A stretch of 64,000 nucleotides of DNA, from the NCBI RefSeq assembly GCF_900103645.1, contig NZ_FNHP01000006.1, positions 124,001 through 188,000 on the forward strand. Reading direction: 5' to 3'. Under the pieces are notes generated by a model. It saw only the letters and a list, made by a program, of their open reading frames with translations. It searched no databases and had not been told where the DNA came from. Origin of the DNA: Oryzisolibacter propanilivorax (GTDB lineage: Bacteria > Pseudomonadota > Gammaproteobacteria > Burkholderiales > Burkholderiaceae_C). Each line of letters starts with the position of its first letter. The stretch's first letter is position 1. The position numbers were made by a program, and so were the translations under genes. Shown one piece after another: positions 10,821-19,649 of this stretch.

Positions 10821-11893
10821 TGCGTGGCACGCGCCAGGGGGCGTGTCCAGCGCACGCGGTAGGCGATCAGCGTGTCGCAGGCCAGCAGCGTGAACAGTAG
10901 CAGGCCCTGGAACACGCCCGTGAGCGATTTGGGCAGGCCCAGGCGCGACTGCGCGAGCTCGCCGCCGATGTAGAACATGCTCATCAGGAGCGCCGACAGG
11001 ATCATGCCCACCGGATGCAGACGCCCGACGAAGGCGACGATGATGGCGGCGAAACCGTAGCCGGCTGGCACATACGGCGTGAGCTGGCCGACCGGGCCGG
11101 CCACCTCCAGCGCCCCCGCCAGGCCGGCCGTGCCGCCGGAGATCAGCAGTGCCGTCCACAGCGCGCGGCGCGAGGAAAAACCGGCGTAGCGCGCAGCCGC
11201 CGGCGCCAGCCCGCCCACTTGCAGGGCAAAGCCGGCGCGGGTGCGGAACAGGAACACCCACAGCAGCGCCGCCCCCAGCAGCGCCAGCGGCAGGCCGATG
11301 GTCACGCGCGAGCCGGCGAACAGCTTCGGGATCTGCGTGACCCGCTCGAACATGCGCGTCTGCGGGAAGTTGTAGCCCATGGGGTCCTTCCATGGGCCAT
11401 ACACCAGGTAGCCCAGCACCAGGATGGCCACATACACCAGCATCAGGCTGACCAGAATCTCATTGGCATTGAACCGGTCGCGCAGAAAAGCCACGATGGC
11501 CGCCCAGAACATGCCGCCCAACACACCCGCGCCCAGGATGGCCGGCACGATCCACGGGCCCGAGTTCTTGTCCGCCAGCAGCGCCATGCCGCCCGCGGCC
11601 ACGGCACCGATCACGAACTGGCCTTCGGCGCCGATGTTCCAGACGTTGGAGCGAAAGCACACCGCCAGGCCGAGGGCCACCAGCAGCAGCGGCGTGGCCT
11701 TCACCGCCAGTTCGCCCAGGCCGTAGCCGGTCCGGATCGGCTCCCAGAAGAACACCTGCAGCGCCTTCACCGGGTCCTTGCCCAGCAGGGCGAACAGCAT
11801 GACGCCGATCAGCACCGTGATGGCCAGGGCCAGCACTGGTGATCCCCAGGTCCACAGGCGCGAGGCCTGCGGACGCGCTTCAAGCCTGAGCAT
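10817..11893 (-). CDS. Nucleoside/purine ABC transporter permease (first permease)
   Basis: 358-residue permease of the YufP/NupP type. Conserved FRSNVWNIGAEGQFVIGA contacts the ATPase, and RFNANEILVSLMLVYVA lies in the middle. The ATG at 11893 gives the usual short cytoplasmic N-terminus and overlaps the end of the ATPase gene by 14 bp. The stop overlaps the acyltransferase start. It forms the inner-membrane channel with the permease at 8793-9713. Confidence 0.92.
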   Translation of the reverse strand: MLRLEARPQASRLWTWGSPVLALAITVLIGVMLFALLGKDPVKALQVFFWEPIRTGYGLGELAVKATPLLLVALGLAVCFRSNVWNIGAEGQFVIGAVAAGGMALLADKNSGPWIVPAILGAGVLGGMFWAAIVAFLRDRFNANEILVSLMLVYVAILVLGYLVYGPWKDPMGYNFPQTRMFERVTQIPKLFAGSRVTIGLPLALLGAALLWVFLFRTRAGFALQVGGLAPAAARYAGFSSRRALWTALLISGGTAGLAGALEVAGPVGQLTPYVPAGYGFAAIIVAFVGRLHPVGMILSALLMSMFYIGGELAQSRLGLPKSLTGVFQGLLLFTLLACDTLIAYRVRWTRPLARATQ

Positions 11894-13469
11894 GACGGCC
11901 TCCCCGGTCCTGCGCCTGGCGCTCCAGGTGCTGCTGCACCTCGGCATGCCACAGACCGCTCATCCATTCCCCGATACGTTCCACGGTCGCCTCCTTGCGC
12001 GGCACCGAGGGCGACAGCCGGCCCTTGGCCAGCACGTGCAGGCGGTCGCAGATCTCGAACAGCTCGTCCAGCTCCTCGCTGACCACCAGCACCGCGCAGC
12101 CCGCGTCGCGCAGCTTCAGGATCTCGCCGCGAATCTGCGCCGCCGCGCCTACGTCCACGCCCCAGGTGGGCTGCGAGACGATGAGCAGCTTCGGCCCGGC
12201 CTCGATCTCGCGCCCGACGATGAACTTCTGCAGGTTGCCGCCCGAGAGCGACTTGGCCGGCGCGTCCGCACCCCCGGCCTTGACCGAGTAGCGCGTGATG
12301 ATGCCCTGCGCCTGCTCGCGCAGCTTGGCCATGCGCAGCCAGCCGCCGGCTCCGACGGCATCGGTACGGGTCAACAGCAGGTTGTGCGCCAGGCCCATGG
12401 TCGGCACCGCACCGCGGCCCAGGCGCTCCTCGGGCACGAAGTGCAGGCCCAGCTGGCGGCGCTGGCGCGGCGCCATGCGACCTGCTTCCCGGCCGGCCAC
12501 CTGCACCATCTCGGCCCGCGCGCGCGTGTCCTCGCCCGACAGGGCGTACAGCAGCTCCTTCTGGCCGTTGCCCGAGATGCCGGCGATGCCCACCACCTCG
12601 CCGGCGCGCACCTCCAGGTCGATGCTGACCAGCGGCACGCCGAAAGCGTCGCCCGCAGGCAGCGACAGCCCGCGCGTGCTCAGCACCACCTCGCCCACGC
12701 GGGCCTCGCGATGCAGCAGCGCCGGCGGCTCGGCGCCGATCATCAGGCGCGACAGCGACGCATTGGATTCGCGCGAGGGATCGCACACGCCCGTTACCTT
12801 GCCACCGCGCACCACCGTGCAGGCAGTGCACAGCTCGCGGATCTCGTGCAGCTTGTGGCTGATGTAGAGAATGGAGCAGCCCTCGCTGGCCAGTTGCCGC
12901 AGCACGACGAACAGCTTGTCCACCGCCTGCGGGGTCAGCACCGAGGTCGGCTCGTCCAAGATCAGCAGGCGCGGGTTGGTGAGCAGCGCGCGGATGATCT
13001 CCACGCGCTGCATCTCGCCCACCGACAGGGTGTGCACCGGGCGCTGCGGGTCGATGTCCAGGCCGTACTCGGCGGCCTTCTCGGCAATGCGCCGCGTCAC
13101 CTCGGCCAGCGACTGGCTCTTGTCCAGGCCCAGCCAGACGTTCTCGGCCACCGTCAGCGTGTCGAACAGGCTGAAGTGCTGGAACACCATGGCGATGCCC
13201 AGGGCGCGCGCCTCCTGCGGGTTCTTCACGGCGACCGGCTGGCCATCGAACAGCATGCTGCCCTCGTCCGGCTTGGTGGCGCCGTAGATGATTTTCATCA
13301 GCGTGGACTTGCCGGCGCCGTTCTCGCCCAGGACGGCGTGCACCTCGCCGGGCAGCACGGTCAGCGAGATGCCGTCATTGGCCACCACCGCCGGATAGCG
13401 CTTGGTGATGCCCGTCAGCTGCAGCCGCGGCGGCGCGGCCGCGGTCGCGGGTGGGTGTGTGGGGTTCAT
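11880..13469 (-). CDS. Nucleoside/purine ABC transporter ATPase (two fused ABC domains)
   Basis: 529 residues with two ABC modules, the arrangement of RbsA/XylG/YufO proteins. Domain 1: Walker A GENGAGKST (48-56), signature LSVGEMQ, Walker B LLILDEPT. Domain 2: degenerate Walker A (GISGNGQKE), signature LSGGNLQ, and VSQPTWGVD in place of the usual Walker B end. Such asymmetry is normal for the family. It powers the two permeases downstream. The ATG at 13469 starts MNPTHPP. It lies 80 bp downstream of a LysR-type gene on the same strand. Confidence 0.93.
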   Translation of the reverse strand: MNPTHPPATAAAPPRLQLTGITKRYPAVVANDGISLTVLPGEVHAVLGENGAGKSTLMKIIYGATKPDEGSMLFDGQPVAVKNPQEARALGIAMVFQHFSLFDTLTVAENVWLGLDKSQSLAEVTRRIAEKAAEYGLDIDPQRPVHTLSVGEMQRVEIIRALLTNPRLLILDEPTSVLTPQAVDKLFVVLRQLASEGCSILYISHKLHEIRELCTACTVVRGGKVTGVCDPSRESNASLSRLMIGAEPPALLHREARVGEVVLSTRGLSLPAGDAFGVPLVSIDLEVRAGEVVGIAGISGNGQKELLYALSGEDTRARAEMVQVAGREAGRMAPRQRRQLGLHFVPEERLGRGAVPTMGLAHNLLLTRTDAVGAGGWLRMAKLREQAQGIITRYSVKAGGADAPAKSLSGGNLQKFIVGREIEAGPKLLIVSQPTWGVDVGAAAQIRGEILKLRDAGCAVLVVSEELDELFEICDRLHVLAKGRLSPSVPRKEATVERIGEWMSGLWHAEVQQHLERQAQDRGGRHAQA

Positions 13470-13521
13470 GGTGTGATTGTCTCCGAAGTCCTGGACTGTC
13501 TTTTTGTGGTCACATCGCCCC

Positions 13522-13566
13522 CTGGCGCTTACTGGTTGCTGGCCTACAGCTATGGTTTTCGTAGTG
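13522..13566 (+). repeat. GCTAT/ATAGC interspersed repeat, copy 2 (overlaps the LysR stop)
   Basis: Diverged copy: GGCGCTTACTGG...TGGCCTACAGCTAT followed by CGTAGTG. The LysR gene's stop codon (13550-13552) is formed by the ATAG of the element on the other strand, so the last codons of that gene derive from or overlap the repeat. Confidence 0.45.
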
Positions 13567-14482
13567 CCGTGGCCACTTCGCGGATGCCCTCGCGCAGCCA
13601 AGCGCCCGCCGCCGAATGGTGCGTGCGCGCATGCCACAGCTGGTAGTACATGAGTTGCGGAAAGCTCACCGGGCACGGCAGCACCGCCAGCGACAGGCGC
13701 TCGGCGTAGCGCTCGCAGAACTGGCGCCCGCTGGTCAGCACCAACAGGCTGCCCGAGACCATGGATGGGATCAGGCTGAAATGCGCGCAGCGCACGGTGA
13801 CGTTGCGCACCAGGCCGAGTGCGTCCAGGTGCAGGTCGATCACGCCGCGCGCGCCGGGGTGGGTGGGCGTGGGCGCCACGTGCTCGGACGCCAGCCAGTC
13901 CTCCACGCTCCAGCCGCGGCGCAGCGCCGGGTGCTCGCGGCTGACCAGGCACACCACCTCGTCGGCGAACAGCCGGCCCATGTGCAGGTCGCCCGGCGGC
14001 TCGGGCCAGTTGCCGATGACCACGTCGGCCTCGCCCTGCGCCAGGTGCGCGTGGTAATGGCTGTCGGCCGACAGCGGCAGGATCTCCACCGGGCACAGCG
14101 GCGCCTCGGCCTTGATGCGTGCCACCAGGCGCGGCAGGAACAAGGGGTCCAGATAGTCGCTGGCGGCAATGCGGAAGGTGCGCTGCGCAGTGCGCGGATC
14201 GAAGCCGCGCGCGTCGGAGAACAGCGCTTCGGCCGCACGCAGGATGCTGGCGGCCGGCTCGACCATGGCCAGCGCCGCATCGGTCGGCTGCATGCCCGAG
14301 CCCGAGCGCACCAGCAGCGGGTCGCCCGCCAGATCACGCAGGCGCTTGAGCGCGCTGGAAACCGCCGGCTGGTGCATGCCCAGCCGGATGGCGGCACGCG
14401 AGACGCTGCGTTCAGTGATCACGGTGTGCAGGACCCGGATGAGATGAAGGTCGATCTTGTCGAAAAGGAAAGGTTCTCTCAT
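13550..14482 (-). CDS. LysR family transcriptional regulator
   Basis: 310 residues. The N-terminal winged helix-turn-helix (about 10-65) includes SVSRAAIRLGMHQPAVSSAL. The C-terminal part is the periplasmic-binding-like effector domain with RTFRIAASDY and DVVIGNWPEPPGD. The ATG at 14482 gives MREPFLFDKIDLHL, the expected N-terminus. It sits directly upstream of the purine importer on the same strand, not divergent from it, so control of that operon is possible but not shown. Of the 289 bp upstream (14483-14771) I can say only that they hold no evident gene. Confidence 0.9.
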   Translation of the reverse strand: MREPFLFDKIDLHLIRVLHTVITERSVSRAAIRLGMHQPAVSSALKRLRDLAGDPLLVRSGSGMQPTDAALAMVEPAASILRAAEALFSDARGFDPRTAQRTFRIAASDYLDPLFLPRLVARIKAEAPLCPVEILPLSADSHYHAHLAQGEADVVIGNWPEPPGDLHMGRLFADEVVCLVSREHPALRRGWSVEDWLASEHVAPTPTHPGARGVIDLHLDALGLVRNVTVRCAHFSLIPSMVSGSLLVLTSGRQFCERYAERLSLAVLPCPVSFPQLMYYQLWHARTHHSAAGAWLREGIREVATALRKP

Positions 14483-14771
14483 AACGTCTCGGGCATGCAA
14501 GCCATGGCACAACTGGTATGCCACAGGCTGCAGCGCACCGCTATATGGCAAGCCCTGCAGCGCCTGCGGCACTCCTGTGCGGCGAAAAAAACAGCGCACT
14601 CTACACGCCACCGCAGGCGCGGCGCATCGGGTTTTCAAGCAGTGCCGGTGCCGGGCTCCAGGGTCGGCACTGGCCCGTTTCGGCCATCGCCGGCGTGTCA
14701 GCCGCAGGCTGGCGTCCACGCCGATCCGCCGCGGCATCGGGCGGCCGACCCGCCCGGCCTCCTGCGCAGCG

Positions 14772-17021
14772 TCAGCCCGGTGGCTCGGACGGCAGTGCCA
14801 CCCGGCGCACCTCGACCCGGTTGCGGCCGGCGCGCTTGGCGGCATAACAGGCCATGTCGGCGGCGTGCAGCAGCGGCGCCACGTCGCGCAGGCCGGCGGG
14901 CAGCGGCACCAGGCCGATGCTCAGGCCCAGAGTAAAGCTGCGCCCGCCGTAGCACGGCTCCCAGGCCTGTACCGCGGCGCGCAGCTGCTCGGCCACGGCC
15001 TGGCCGCGTGCCGGCGTGGCGCCGGGCAGCACCAGCGCGAACTCGTCGCCGCCCAGGCGCGCCGCCCAGCCGGTCTGGCGCACTTCGGACTCCAGCAGCC
15101 GCGCCATGTAGCGCAGCACGTCGTCGCCGGCATCGTGCCCGGCCAAGTCGTTGATGACCGCGAAATGGTCCAGGTCCATGAACATCAGCACGCCGTCGCC
15201 GTCGTCGCCATACAGCCCTGGCGTGGCCGGCGGGCGGGTGCCGCCGCGTGCGGCGCGTGCATGCAGCAGCGCGCGCAGGCGCCGCTCGAACGCGGCGCGG
15301 TGCGGCAGCAGCGTCAGCGCGTCGTGCGAGTTCTGCCAAGCCGGCTGCTGGCGTGCGTCGCGCGTGGCGCTGCAGTCCTCCAGGGTCCAGACCGTGCCGG
15401 CATCGGGTTCGCCCACGCGCACGGGCCGGCCGTGCGCGCGCACCCATTGCACGCCGCCATCGCGGCGCAGCAGCGGCAACTCGCCGTCGAAGGCGCCGTG
15501 CGCGGCGAACTGCGCGCGCACATGCCGCGCCAGGCGTTCGGTATCGCCGCTGGCCGGCGCCAGCAGCTCCAGCAGCTCGCACCCGTGCAGCTCGGCCGGG
15601 GTGTGCCCCAGCAGGCGGCAGGCCTGCAGGCTGACCACTTCCACCCGCTCGGCACGCGTCACCGCGATGCCCAGCGGCACGTGCGCCAGCACCGCCTGCA
15701 GCTGGCGCATCAGCGCCTGCGAGCCGTGCTGCTGCGCGCGCCGGTGTTCCAGCAGCCCCAGGCACACACGCACCACGTCGTCCACCTCGCCGGGTGAGCG
15801 CGGCCAGTCCGGCAGCGCCGGCGCCGCACCCGAGCGCGACTGCAACTGCATGGCGCGCTGGCGCAGCAGCGCCAGCGGCCGCGCCAGCGCGCCCATGGCC
15901 AGCAGCGCCAGCAGCGCCACCACCACCGTGGCGGCGCCGGCCTGCAGCCAGGCGCGCTGCTGCATGCCCTGCACCGGCTCCAGCAGCGCGCCCGGGTCGC
16001 TGACCCGCGCCACCATCCACTGCGGCATGGGCACGGCGGCCAGGCTGACGACGTGGCCAGAGGGCAGCTGCGTCATCTCCTCGCTGGGCAGCAATGGCCG
16101 GCCGCGACTGCGCCACAGCGCGTAGGCCTCGGCCAGGCCAGGCTCGTCACGCACCTGGCCCAACACCCGTGCCGGATCGGGGTGCGACAGGATCACGCCG
16201 TCGTCGGTGAACACCACCAGGCGCGAGTCCGGCCGCGCCGGCAGCGCCAGCGAGTGCGGCAGCAGCCCTTGCGACTGCAGGCGCAGCACACCAGCCACGG
16301 CGCCCGCCGGTCGGCCCTCGCCGCGCAACAGCGGCACGGTGAACATGACGCGCGCCTCCTGCGGCGTGCGGCCCAGCAGGCCCGAGACCAGCGGCTTGCC
16401 GTCCAGCAGGGTGCGCCGCAGGTGGTCGCGCTCCTCAGGGTCCAGCTCGGAGGGTGGCTCCAGCCGGCCGTAGCGCAGGTTGACGCTCAGCCGCCCGTCG
16501 CGCCGTACCACCTGCATGGCGTCGAAAAAGCGCACCGCCGGCAGGCCCTGCTGCAGCAGCCATTCCAGCGAGGCGGGCGAATCCAGCATCTGCGGCGAAA
16601 TGCTCTCGGCCACGGTAGCCAGCACCTTCTGGCTCTGCTCGATCTTGCTGGCCAGCAGGCGCGCGACCAGTTCGACCTCATCGCTTTGCTGCGCCACCAG
16701 GCGCTGCAGCGCGTCGTGCGCGGCGGCGCGCGCCATCAGCCAGCCCGACAGCGCGCCAGCGGCGGCCACGGCCAGCAGCGTCACCAGCATCAAGCGGCGC
16801 ACCAGCGGGCCGGGGAACCAGCCGCCAGGCAGCTCGGGCGGATCGTTGAGCACGTCGCCAGCATCCTCCAGTGGTGCGGTCAGCGCCTCGTCGGCCGGCA
16901 GCGGGGCGCTGCCGGCTGGCGGCGCGGGTACCGAGGTGTGCTGCGCGGCGCCGGGCGGAGCGTCGTCCGGCGGCAGCGCCGAGAGCGCGCGCAGTGCCGC
17001 CGCGTGCTCGACCGGCGTCAT
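14772..17021 (-). CDS. Membrane-bound diguanylate cyclase (sensor domain, PAS-like, GGDEF)
   Basis: 749 residues; predicted to make c-di-GMP from two GTP. There is a Pro/Ala-rich cytoplasmic N-terminus, a membrane helix near 75-95, a periplasmic Cache-like sensor (about 100-340), a second helix near 350-375, a PAS-like region (about 425-540) and a C-terminal GGDEF domain. The catalytic GGDEF is intact at 657-661 (RLGGDEFALV). The inhibitory RxxD site upstream reads RQTG, so product inhibition at that site is probably lost. The ATG at 17021 (MTPVEHAAAL) sits directly against an inverted repeat that overlaps the ribosome-binding region. Confidence 0.9.
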   Translation of the reverse strand: MTPVEHAAALRALSALPPDDAPPGAAQHTSVPAPPAGSAPLPADEALTAPLEDAGDVLNDPPELPGGWFPGPLVRRLMLVTLLAVAAAGALSGWLMARAAAHDALQRLVAQQSDEVELVARLLASKIEQSQKVLATVAESISPQMLDSPASLEWLLQQGLPAVRFFDAMQVVRRDGRLSVNLRYGRLEPPSELDPEERDHLRRTLLDGKPLVSGLLGRTPQEARVMFTVPLLRGEGRPAGAVAGVLRLQSQGLLPHSLALPARPDSRLVVFTDDGVILSHPDPARVLGQVRDEPGLAEAYALWRSRGRPLLPSEEMTQLPSGHVVSLAAVPMPQWMVARVSDPGALLEPVQGMQQRAWLQAGAATVVVALLALLAMGALARPLALLRQRAMQLQSRSGAAPALPDWPRSPGEVDDVVRVCLGLLEHRRAQQHGSQALMRQLQAVLAHVPLGIAVTRAERVEVVSLQACRLLGHTPAELHGCELLELLAPASGDTERLARHVRAQFAAHGAFDGELPLLRRDGGVQWVRAHGRPVRVGEPDAGTVWTLEDCSATRDARQQPAWQNSHDALTLLPHRAAFERRLRALLHARAARGGTRPPATPGLYGDDGDGVLMFMDLDHFAVINDLAGHDAGDDVLRYMARLLESEVRQTGWAARLGGDEFALVLPGATPARGQAVAEQLRAAVQAWEPCYGGRSFTLGLSIGLVPLPAGLRDVAPLLHAADMACYAAKRAGRNRVEVRRVALPSEPPG

Positions 17022-17022
17022 G

Positions 17023-17039
17023 CCCGCTCCCGGAGCGGG
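17023..17039. promoter_or_regulatory. Inverted repeat covering the ribosome-binding region of the diguanylate cyclase
   Basis: CCCGCTCC (17023-17030), one base, then GGAGCGGG (17032-17039), ending one base before the start codon. On the minus-strand transcript the purine-rich half that could pair with 16S rRNA lies inside the stem, so folding would hide it. Regulation by this hairpin is inference. Confidence 0.4.
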
Positions 17040-17235
17040 GCGGCGGCGAGGGGGAAGGAAGAGAGAACGCGGCGCATGGAACGGAACGGGCGAAGGCCCG
17101 CACAGGCCGCGGGCCGGCCCAATATACGCAGCGCACGGCACCACCCGCTTGGGGTGGAACCCTGGAGGACACGCAGGAAAACCCTGACCAGCCGCCCGGC
17201 GCGCGCGGCTCAGTGCAGGAGCAGGAAGGCCAGCC

Positions 17236-17859
17236 TCAGGCGCCAGCCACCGCACGCAGCGCGTGCGGCTGCGGCAGGCTCAGCAGGTTGCCGGTGCCGG
17301 CGATCAGGCCATGCTCGCGCAGGTGGCGCAGCACGCGCGACAGCGTCTCGGGGGCGATGCCCAGCTGTGCGGCGATCAGGCGCTTGCGCTGGTGCAGCGT
17401 GACGCGCAGGCTGCCGTCCTCGGTGGGGTGCGCGTGGCGCAGCAGCCACTGGGCGCAGCGCGCCTCGGCGTCCTGCGCCAAGCGGCTGACGGCCAACTCG
17501 GTCTGGCGGCAGTAGCCGGTCGCCATGTCGCGCAGCAGGATCTGCGCCTGCTGCGGCAACTGCTCCAGGCTGCGGCGAAAATCCTCCAGCGGCATGCGGC
17601 GCAGCTGCACATGCGTGTCCGCCACCATATCGACGGTGCACGGCTGGTCCAGCACGGCGGTGGCGGCATCCAGCCACGACGGGCCTTCCACGACGCCCAG
17701 CTGGTGGCGCATCACCCCTTCCTCCCGCACGCCCAGCAGCACACGGCCGCTGTCCAGGTACAGCACGGAGATCGGGTGCTGGTTGCGTTCACGCAACACT
17801 TCGCCCGCGGCGGCCATTTCGGTCTGGGTGGAGTGATCGGAGGACGGCAAGGGGAACAT
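17236..17859 (-). CDS. Crp/Fnr family transcriptional regulator
   Basis: 207 residues: a cyclic-nucleotide-binding-like beta-barrel domain (about 18-110), the dimer helix (about 112-135) and a Crp-type helix-turn-helix. The recognition helix reads IAPETLSRVLRHL with E171, S174 and R175, the E-x-x-SR pattern of FNR, ANR and DNR, which read TTGAT half-sites. The N-terminus has no cysteine cluster, so it is not an iron-sulphur oxygen sensor like FNR; a DNR-like or other signal is more likely. The start at 17859 is supported by AGGACGGCAAGG-like purines nearby on the other strand only weakly, so the start is tentative. A porin gene diverges upstream. Confidence 0.88.
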   Translation of the reverse strand: MFPLPSSDHSTQTEMAAAGEVLRERNQHPISVLYLDSGRVLLGVREEGVMRHQLGVVEGPSWLDAATAVLDQPCTVDMVADTHVQLRRMPLEDFRRSLEQLPQQAQILLRDMATGYCRQTELAVSRLAQDAEARCAQWLLRHAHPTEDGSLRVTLHQRKRLIAAQLGIAPETLSRVLRHLREHGLIAGTGNLLSLPQPHALRAVAGA

Positions 17860-17894
17860 GGCGCCGACTGTGCCGCCCAGCCTACAACTGCGCA

Positions 17895-17908
17895 TTGAGG
17901 CATATCAA
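17895..17908. promoter_or_regulatory. FNR-like box between the Crp/Fnr gene and the porin
   Basis: TTGAGGCATATCAA matches the TTGAT-N4-ATCAA consensus with one mismatch. It lies 36 bp upstream of the Crp/Fnr start and 124 bp upstream of the porin start. The neighbouring regulator has the recognition residues for this sequence, so autoregulation or control of the porin is likely. Confidence 0.55.
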
Positions 17909-18031
17909 ATATGCGCGGCCGGCATGCCACCACATTTGCATTCGCACACAATAGCTGCAAGCCCGCGCGCCGGTGGCGTGTAGGCCTATTTCCCCTTTTT
18001 ACTTTTTCCACGATCCAAGGACACACTCACC

Positions 18032-19072
18032 ATGCATCGCAAACTGATTCCGCTGGCCGCACTGCTGTGCGTCGCGGGTGCTGCCCAGGCCCAGAGCTCG
18101 GTCACGCTGTCGGGCACCATCGACGCCTATGCCGGCTCGATCCGCATGGCGGGTGACGCCGGCCGCAAGTCGGTCATCAACAGCGGTGGCATGACCACCT
18201 CGTGGTTCGGTTTCTCGGGCACCGAGGACCTGGGAGGCGGCCTGAAGGCCGGTTTCGCGCTGACCTCCTTCATACAGGTGGACAACGGCACGCAGGGCCG
18301 CTTCCCCAACGACACCTTCTTCTCGCGCGACGCCAACGTCAGCCTGTCGGGCGGCTTCGGCACGGTGCGCCTGGGCCGCTGGATGGCGCCCAACTTCCTG
18401 CCCTCGGTGCTGGCCAACCCGATCGGTGACTCGTTCGTGTTCTCGCCGCTGATCCTGCACAAGAACGTGCCGCTGTTCAACGCCTCCGGCTGGCAGGCGA
18501 CGACGGCGGCCGACACTGGCTGGAGCAATCAGATCGCCTACTCCACCCCCGACTTCGGCGGCTTCAAGGCCAACATCCAGTACCAGTTCGGCGAGCTGCC
18601 GGGCGACAACGGCAAGAAGAACGTCGGCGCCAACTTCTTCTACTTCGGCGGCCCGCTGCTGGTCACCGGCTACTACGAGCGCAACCAGATCAGCAACCCT
18701 GGCCAGGGCACCTATCTGGGCACGACGCGCGACGACTGGATGCTGGGCGCCGCCTACGACTTCAAGTTCGTCAAGCCGTACCTGACCTACGGCCGAAGCG
18801 ACGTCAACCTCGGCACTGCTGCCATGGTCAACCTGGACAAGGGCAAGACCCTGCAGGTTGGCGTGTCCGCGCCCGTGGGCGCCGGCAAGGTGCTGGCGTC
18901 GTACGCCATGACCGACCTGTCGCGTTCCGACCTGGACCGCAAGACGCTGACCGTCGGCTACGACTACAACCTGTCCAAGCGTACCGACGCGTACGCCATG
19001 GTGATGCATGACCGCATCACGCGCCAAGACTCGGGCACCAGCTTCGGCGTCGGCATCCGTCACCGCTTCTAA
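18032..19072 (+). CDS. Outer-membrane porin (Porin_4 type)
   Basis: 346-residue general porin of the kind abundant in Comamonadaceae and Burkholderiales, forming trimeric beta-barrels for passive uptake. The signal peptide MHRKLIPLAALLCVAGAAQA is followed by QSSVTLSGTIDAYAG, the standard first strand. FGFSGTEDLGGGLKAGF and GTVRLGRW are family motifs. The C-terminus ends in phenylalanine (RHRF), the outer-membrane assembly signal. It is monocistronic, with a strong terminator behind it and a divergent Crp/Fnr gene in front. Confidence 0.95.
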   Translation: MHRKLIPLAALLCVAGAAQAQSSVTLSGTIDAYAGSIRMAGDAGRKSVINSGGMTTSWFGFSGTEDLGGGLKAGFALTSFIQVDNGTQGRFPNDTFFSRDANVSLSGGFGTVRLGRWMAPNFLPSVLANPIGDSFVFSPLILHKNVPLFNASGWQATTAADTGWSNQIAYSTPDFGGFKANIQYQFGELPGDNGKKNVGANFFYFGGPLLVTGYYERNQISNPGQGTYLGTTRDDWMLGAAYDFKFVKPYLTYGRSDVNLGTAAMVNLDKGKTLQVGVSAPVGAGKVLASYAMTDLSRSDLDRKTLTVGYDYNLSKRTDAYAMVMHDRITRQDSGTSFGVGIRHRF

Positions 19073-19098
19073 GCCGGCCTTACCGGAATCCAAGGTTG

Positions 19099-19132
19099 AA
19101 GGCACGCGCCGCAGGGCGCGTGCCTTTTTTTT
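19099..19132 (+). terminator. Strong intrinsic terminator of the porin gene
   Basis: Twelve-bp perfect stem AAGGCACGCGCC/GGCGCGTGCCTT (19099-19110 and 19115-19126) around a GCAG loop, followed by an uninterrupted run of T up to 19132. Confidence 0.93.
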
Positions 19133-19156
19133 CGTGGTTCAATCGGGCGCTGGCCG

Positions 19157-19194
19157 GTATTAGACACTGGCTTCCAGCTATTTTTTCAATAGCA
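19157..19194 (+). repeat. GCTAT/ATAGC interspersed repeat, copy 3
   Basis: CTGGCTTCCAGCTATTTTTT followed by CAATAGC, directly upstream of the HIT gene's ribosome-binding site. The left part is degenerate. It lies so close that the HIT gene's 5' leader consists largely of this element. Confidence 0.7.
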
Positions 19195-19207
19195 ACCAGG
19201 AGCGCCC

Positions 19208-19645
19208 ATGCCCATGTTCGTCGACCCCTCGCCGCCCGGCCAGTGCATCTTCTGCCGGCTGGTGGCCGGCGAGATCCCCGCGGCCATCGTGCACCAGGAC
19301 GACCTGAGCATCGCCTTCATGGACATCGGCCAGGTCACGCCCGGCCATGTGCTGGTGGCCACGCGCCGGCACGCCGCGACGCTGCTGGACATCTCCGCGG
19401 AGGAAGCCGCCGCCGTCATGCAGACCGCGCGCCGCGTGGCGCAGGCGGCGCAGGCCGCTTTCGACCCCGAAGGCCTGACGATCCTGCAGGCCAACGGCGC
19501 CGTGGGCGGGCAGACCGTGAGCCATTTCCACCTGCACGTCGTGCCGCGCCACACCGGCGACGGCATCACCTTCACCTGGCCGCGCCAGGAGCCGCCCGCG
19601 CAGCTGCTGCACGACTACGCCGCGCGGCTGCGCGCGGCGCTGTGA
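19208..19645 (+). CDS. HIT family protein (histidine triad hydrolase)
   Basis: 145-residue HIT-family nucleotide hydrolase or transferase. The triad [10 protein letters not shown] places the histidines at 106, 108 and 110. CIFCRL (C13, C16) with downstream histidines is the zinc-binding pattern common in these proteins. Such enzymes act on nucleoside phosphoramidates or dinucleotides; the exact substrate is not readable. AGGAG precedes the ATG. It ends 4 bp before miaA and probably shares its transcript. Confidence 0.93.
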   Translation: MPMFVDPSPPGQCIFCRLVAGEIPAAIVHQDDLSIAFMDIGQVTPGHVLVATRRHAATLLDISAEEAAAVMQTARRVAQAAQAAFDPEGLTILQANGAVGGQTVSHFHLHVVPRHTGDGITFTWPRQEPPAQLLHDYAARLRAAL

Positions 19646-19649
19646 TCGC

